Assembly: GCA_027021085.1 (NCBI GenBank)
Contig: JALUVB010000293.1
Span: 1 to 5,336 of the forward strand
Source of the DNA: a bacterium
GTDB lineage: Bacteria; CAIJMQ01; JAADFP01
Direction of reading: 5' to 3'
DNA: 5,336 bases
Part shown: positions 4,359-5,336 of the stretch, in pieces
Numbering within the stretch: position 1 is the stretch's first letter
How the letters are laid out: the number at the start of each line of letters is the position of its first letter
The notes under the pieces: generated by a model
What the model saw: only the letters and a program-made list of their open reading frames with translations
Database searches by the model: none
Told to the model about the DNA's origin: nothing
Position numbers and translations under genes: made by a program

Positions 4359-5281
4359 AAAGAATTTTACCTCTCCTCTTTATCCTGCTTATTCCTTACT
4401 CCTTATGGGCAGTACTGCCCGACCAGGTAATGATAGAGGTAAAAGTAGTAGAAGTATCCACACGTTCAGGGAAACAAATCGGAGTAAGATGGGGCTATGA
4501 CAGGGAAAGGCACACAGTCAATCCCATAGCCAGCAACTATTACTCAGAAACCGGCACACCCAAAGCAAGAAGAGGAGGCGGAGAAGAAGCACCTCTATAC
4601 CAGGGAGAATTTGATTTCCTTAATTTAAACTGGGATAAAGGCGTTGACCTCCTCTTTGATAGAATCAAAATAGGAAAAACTCTTCTGGATGCACGCATTC
4701 AGGCTTTGATACAGGAGGGTAAAGCCAAACTTCTGGCCAACCCGCGTATCGTCACCATAAACGGGAAAAAAGCCACCATAATCTCCGGGCAGGAGATTCC
4801 ATTTCAAACCACCAAATTGGTGAGTACCCGCACCGTGCTTACCACGGAGTTTAAAACTGCCGGAGTAACATTGAATGTAACACCAAATATTCAGGAGAAC
4901 GATTTTATACTCCTGGATGTTGAACCCGAAGTAAGCGGGATAATAGGGCATGAGGATGTAGTCTTTGGCAATACGAGTGAGGGGCCTGATAATACAATGG
5001 TAGCCTCGCTCCCTGTTTTCTCTACCCGCAAGGTAAAAACACAGGTCCTGGTAAAAAACGGGGGCACACTGGTGATAGGCGGGCTCTACCAGAATAGCCT
5101 GGTTAAAGACGTGGAAAAGGTGCCGTTTCTGGGAAGTATTCCCGTTTTCGGCCTGCTTTTCAGGAAAACCGAAGAAAAGCTTGTGCAAAGTGAACTCTTA
5201 GTATTCATTACTCCCCGCATAATACGCCCCGGGGAAGGCATTGTTATTCCCCGGATGATTGAAAAAGAGAAAGAAAAGTAG
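4355..5281 (+). CDS. Short secretin-family outer-membrane channel (GspD/PilQ core only)
   Basis: This 308-residue protein has a signal peptide (1-19, ending SLWA) and then directly the secretin core. The core opens with VMIEVKVVEV (25-34) and IGVRWG (42-47), continues with ALIQEGKAKLLANPRIVTIN (117-136), and has gate-type beta strands at about 145-195 (GQEIPF, VTLNVTPNI). The secretin signature is at 236-268 (GGTLVIGGL, then VPFLGSIPVFGLL) and SELLVFITPRII (279-290) closes it. It should form an oligomeric outer-membrane pore. GspD, PilQ and InvG relatives are usually over 500 residues and carry periplasmic N0/N1/N3 domains, which are absent here. Residues 50-95 are a non-conserved insertion. 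The start overlaps the previous stop as ATGA and has no Shine-Dalgarno, indicating coupled translation. No secretion ATPase or platform gene is in view, so the substrate is unknown. Confidence 0.93.
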   Translation: MKRILPLLFILLIPYSLWAVLPDQVMIEVKVVEVSTRSGKQIGVRWGYDRERHTVNPIASNYYSETGTPKARRGGGEEAPLYQGEFDFLNLNWDKGVDLLFDRIKIGKTLLDARIQALIQEGKAKLLANPRIVTINGKKATIISGQEIPFQTTKLVSTRTVLTTEFKTAGVTLNVTPNIQENDFILLDVEPEVSGIIGHEDVVFGNTSEGPDNTMVASLPVFSTRKVKTQVLVKNGGTLVIGGLYQNSLVKDVEKVPFLGSIPVFGLLFRKTEEKLVQSELLVFITPRIIRPGEGIVIPRMIEKEKEK

Positions 5282-5336
5282 CCTTGTTATCATATTTGGC
5301 CTCAAGTTTACTCGCCTTACTCATTTTCTTTAGACC
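5282..5336. other. Operon end and probable start of another heptamer array
   Basis: The spacer after the secretin stop has no clear hairpin terminator in the 55 visible bases. TTTAGAC (5329-5335) followed by C matches the first unit of the NTTAGAC arrays, and TTACTCGCC/TTACTCATT (about 5308-5325) is a loose direct repeat. The window ends before this can be confirmed. Confidence 0.4.

Noticed and set aside
4625-5188. 187-codon reverse open frame inside the secretin gene
   Set aside because: It is antisense to an intact secretin core with a perfect family signature. The reverse frame has no motif and no ribosome site that I can see.

Overview
The window suggests an uncultivated diderm (Gram-negative-type) bacterium of moderate GC content. 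The evidence is a secretin with a signal peptide, a lipoprotein with a clear lipobox, a Skp/OmpH-like periplasmic protein and an endonuclease-type MutL, which is the kind found in lineages without MutH. Intergenic DNA full of short degenerate 7-nt arrays recalls cyanobacterial STRR sequences and spacers in some candidate-phylum genomes. I cannot name the phylum from sequence alone.

Layout. Positions 1-430 are non-coding apart from a possible 17-codon gene tail at the left edge. They hold an inverted repeat, four arrays of degenerate heptamers, an octamer array, and a hairpin next to the mutL promoter. Positions 431-2083 encode a complete 550-residue MutL with ATPase, endonuclease and clamp-binding motifs. 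Positions 2084-2878 (795 nt) hold no convincing gene but are almost paved with heptamer and octamer arrays, two GTCAT-type palindromes and a set of competing inverted repeats, ending in a strong extended -10 promoter. Positions 2879-5281 are a tight four-gene operon in which each stop overlaps the next start as ATGA: a TPR lipoprotein, a 71-residue exported or membrane-anchored peptide with one Asp-box, a miniature Skp/OmpH-like protein, and a 308-residue secretin made only of signal peptide plus secretin core. The last 55 nt are a spacer that ends in what looks like another heptamer array.

How the genes fit together. The operon looks like a compact outer-membrane channel module. The secretin would be the pore, the TPR lipoprotein resembles PilF/PilW-type pilotins that help secretins assemble, and the mini-Skp would be a periplasmic helper. 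No ATPase, inner-membrane platform or pilin gene lies in the window, so the module either works with a machine encoded elsewhere or is a stand-alone channel. MutL is a separate transcription unit. Both units appear to start with extended -10 promoters so close to the ATG that the mRNAs should be leaderless or nearly so, whereas the second gene of the operon has a perfect Shine-Dalgarno.
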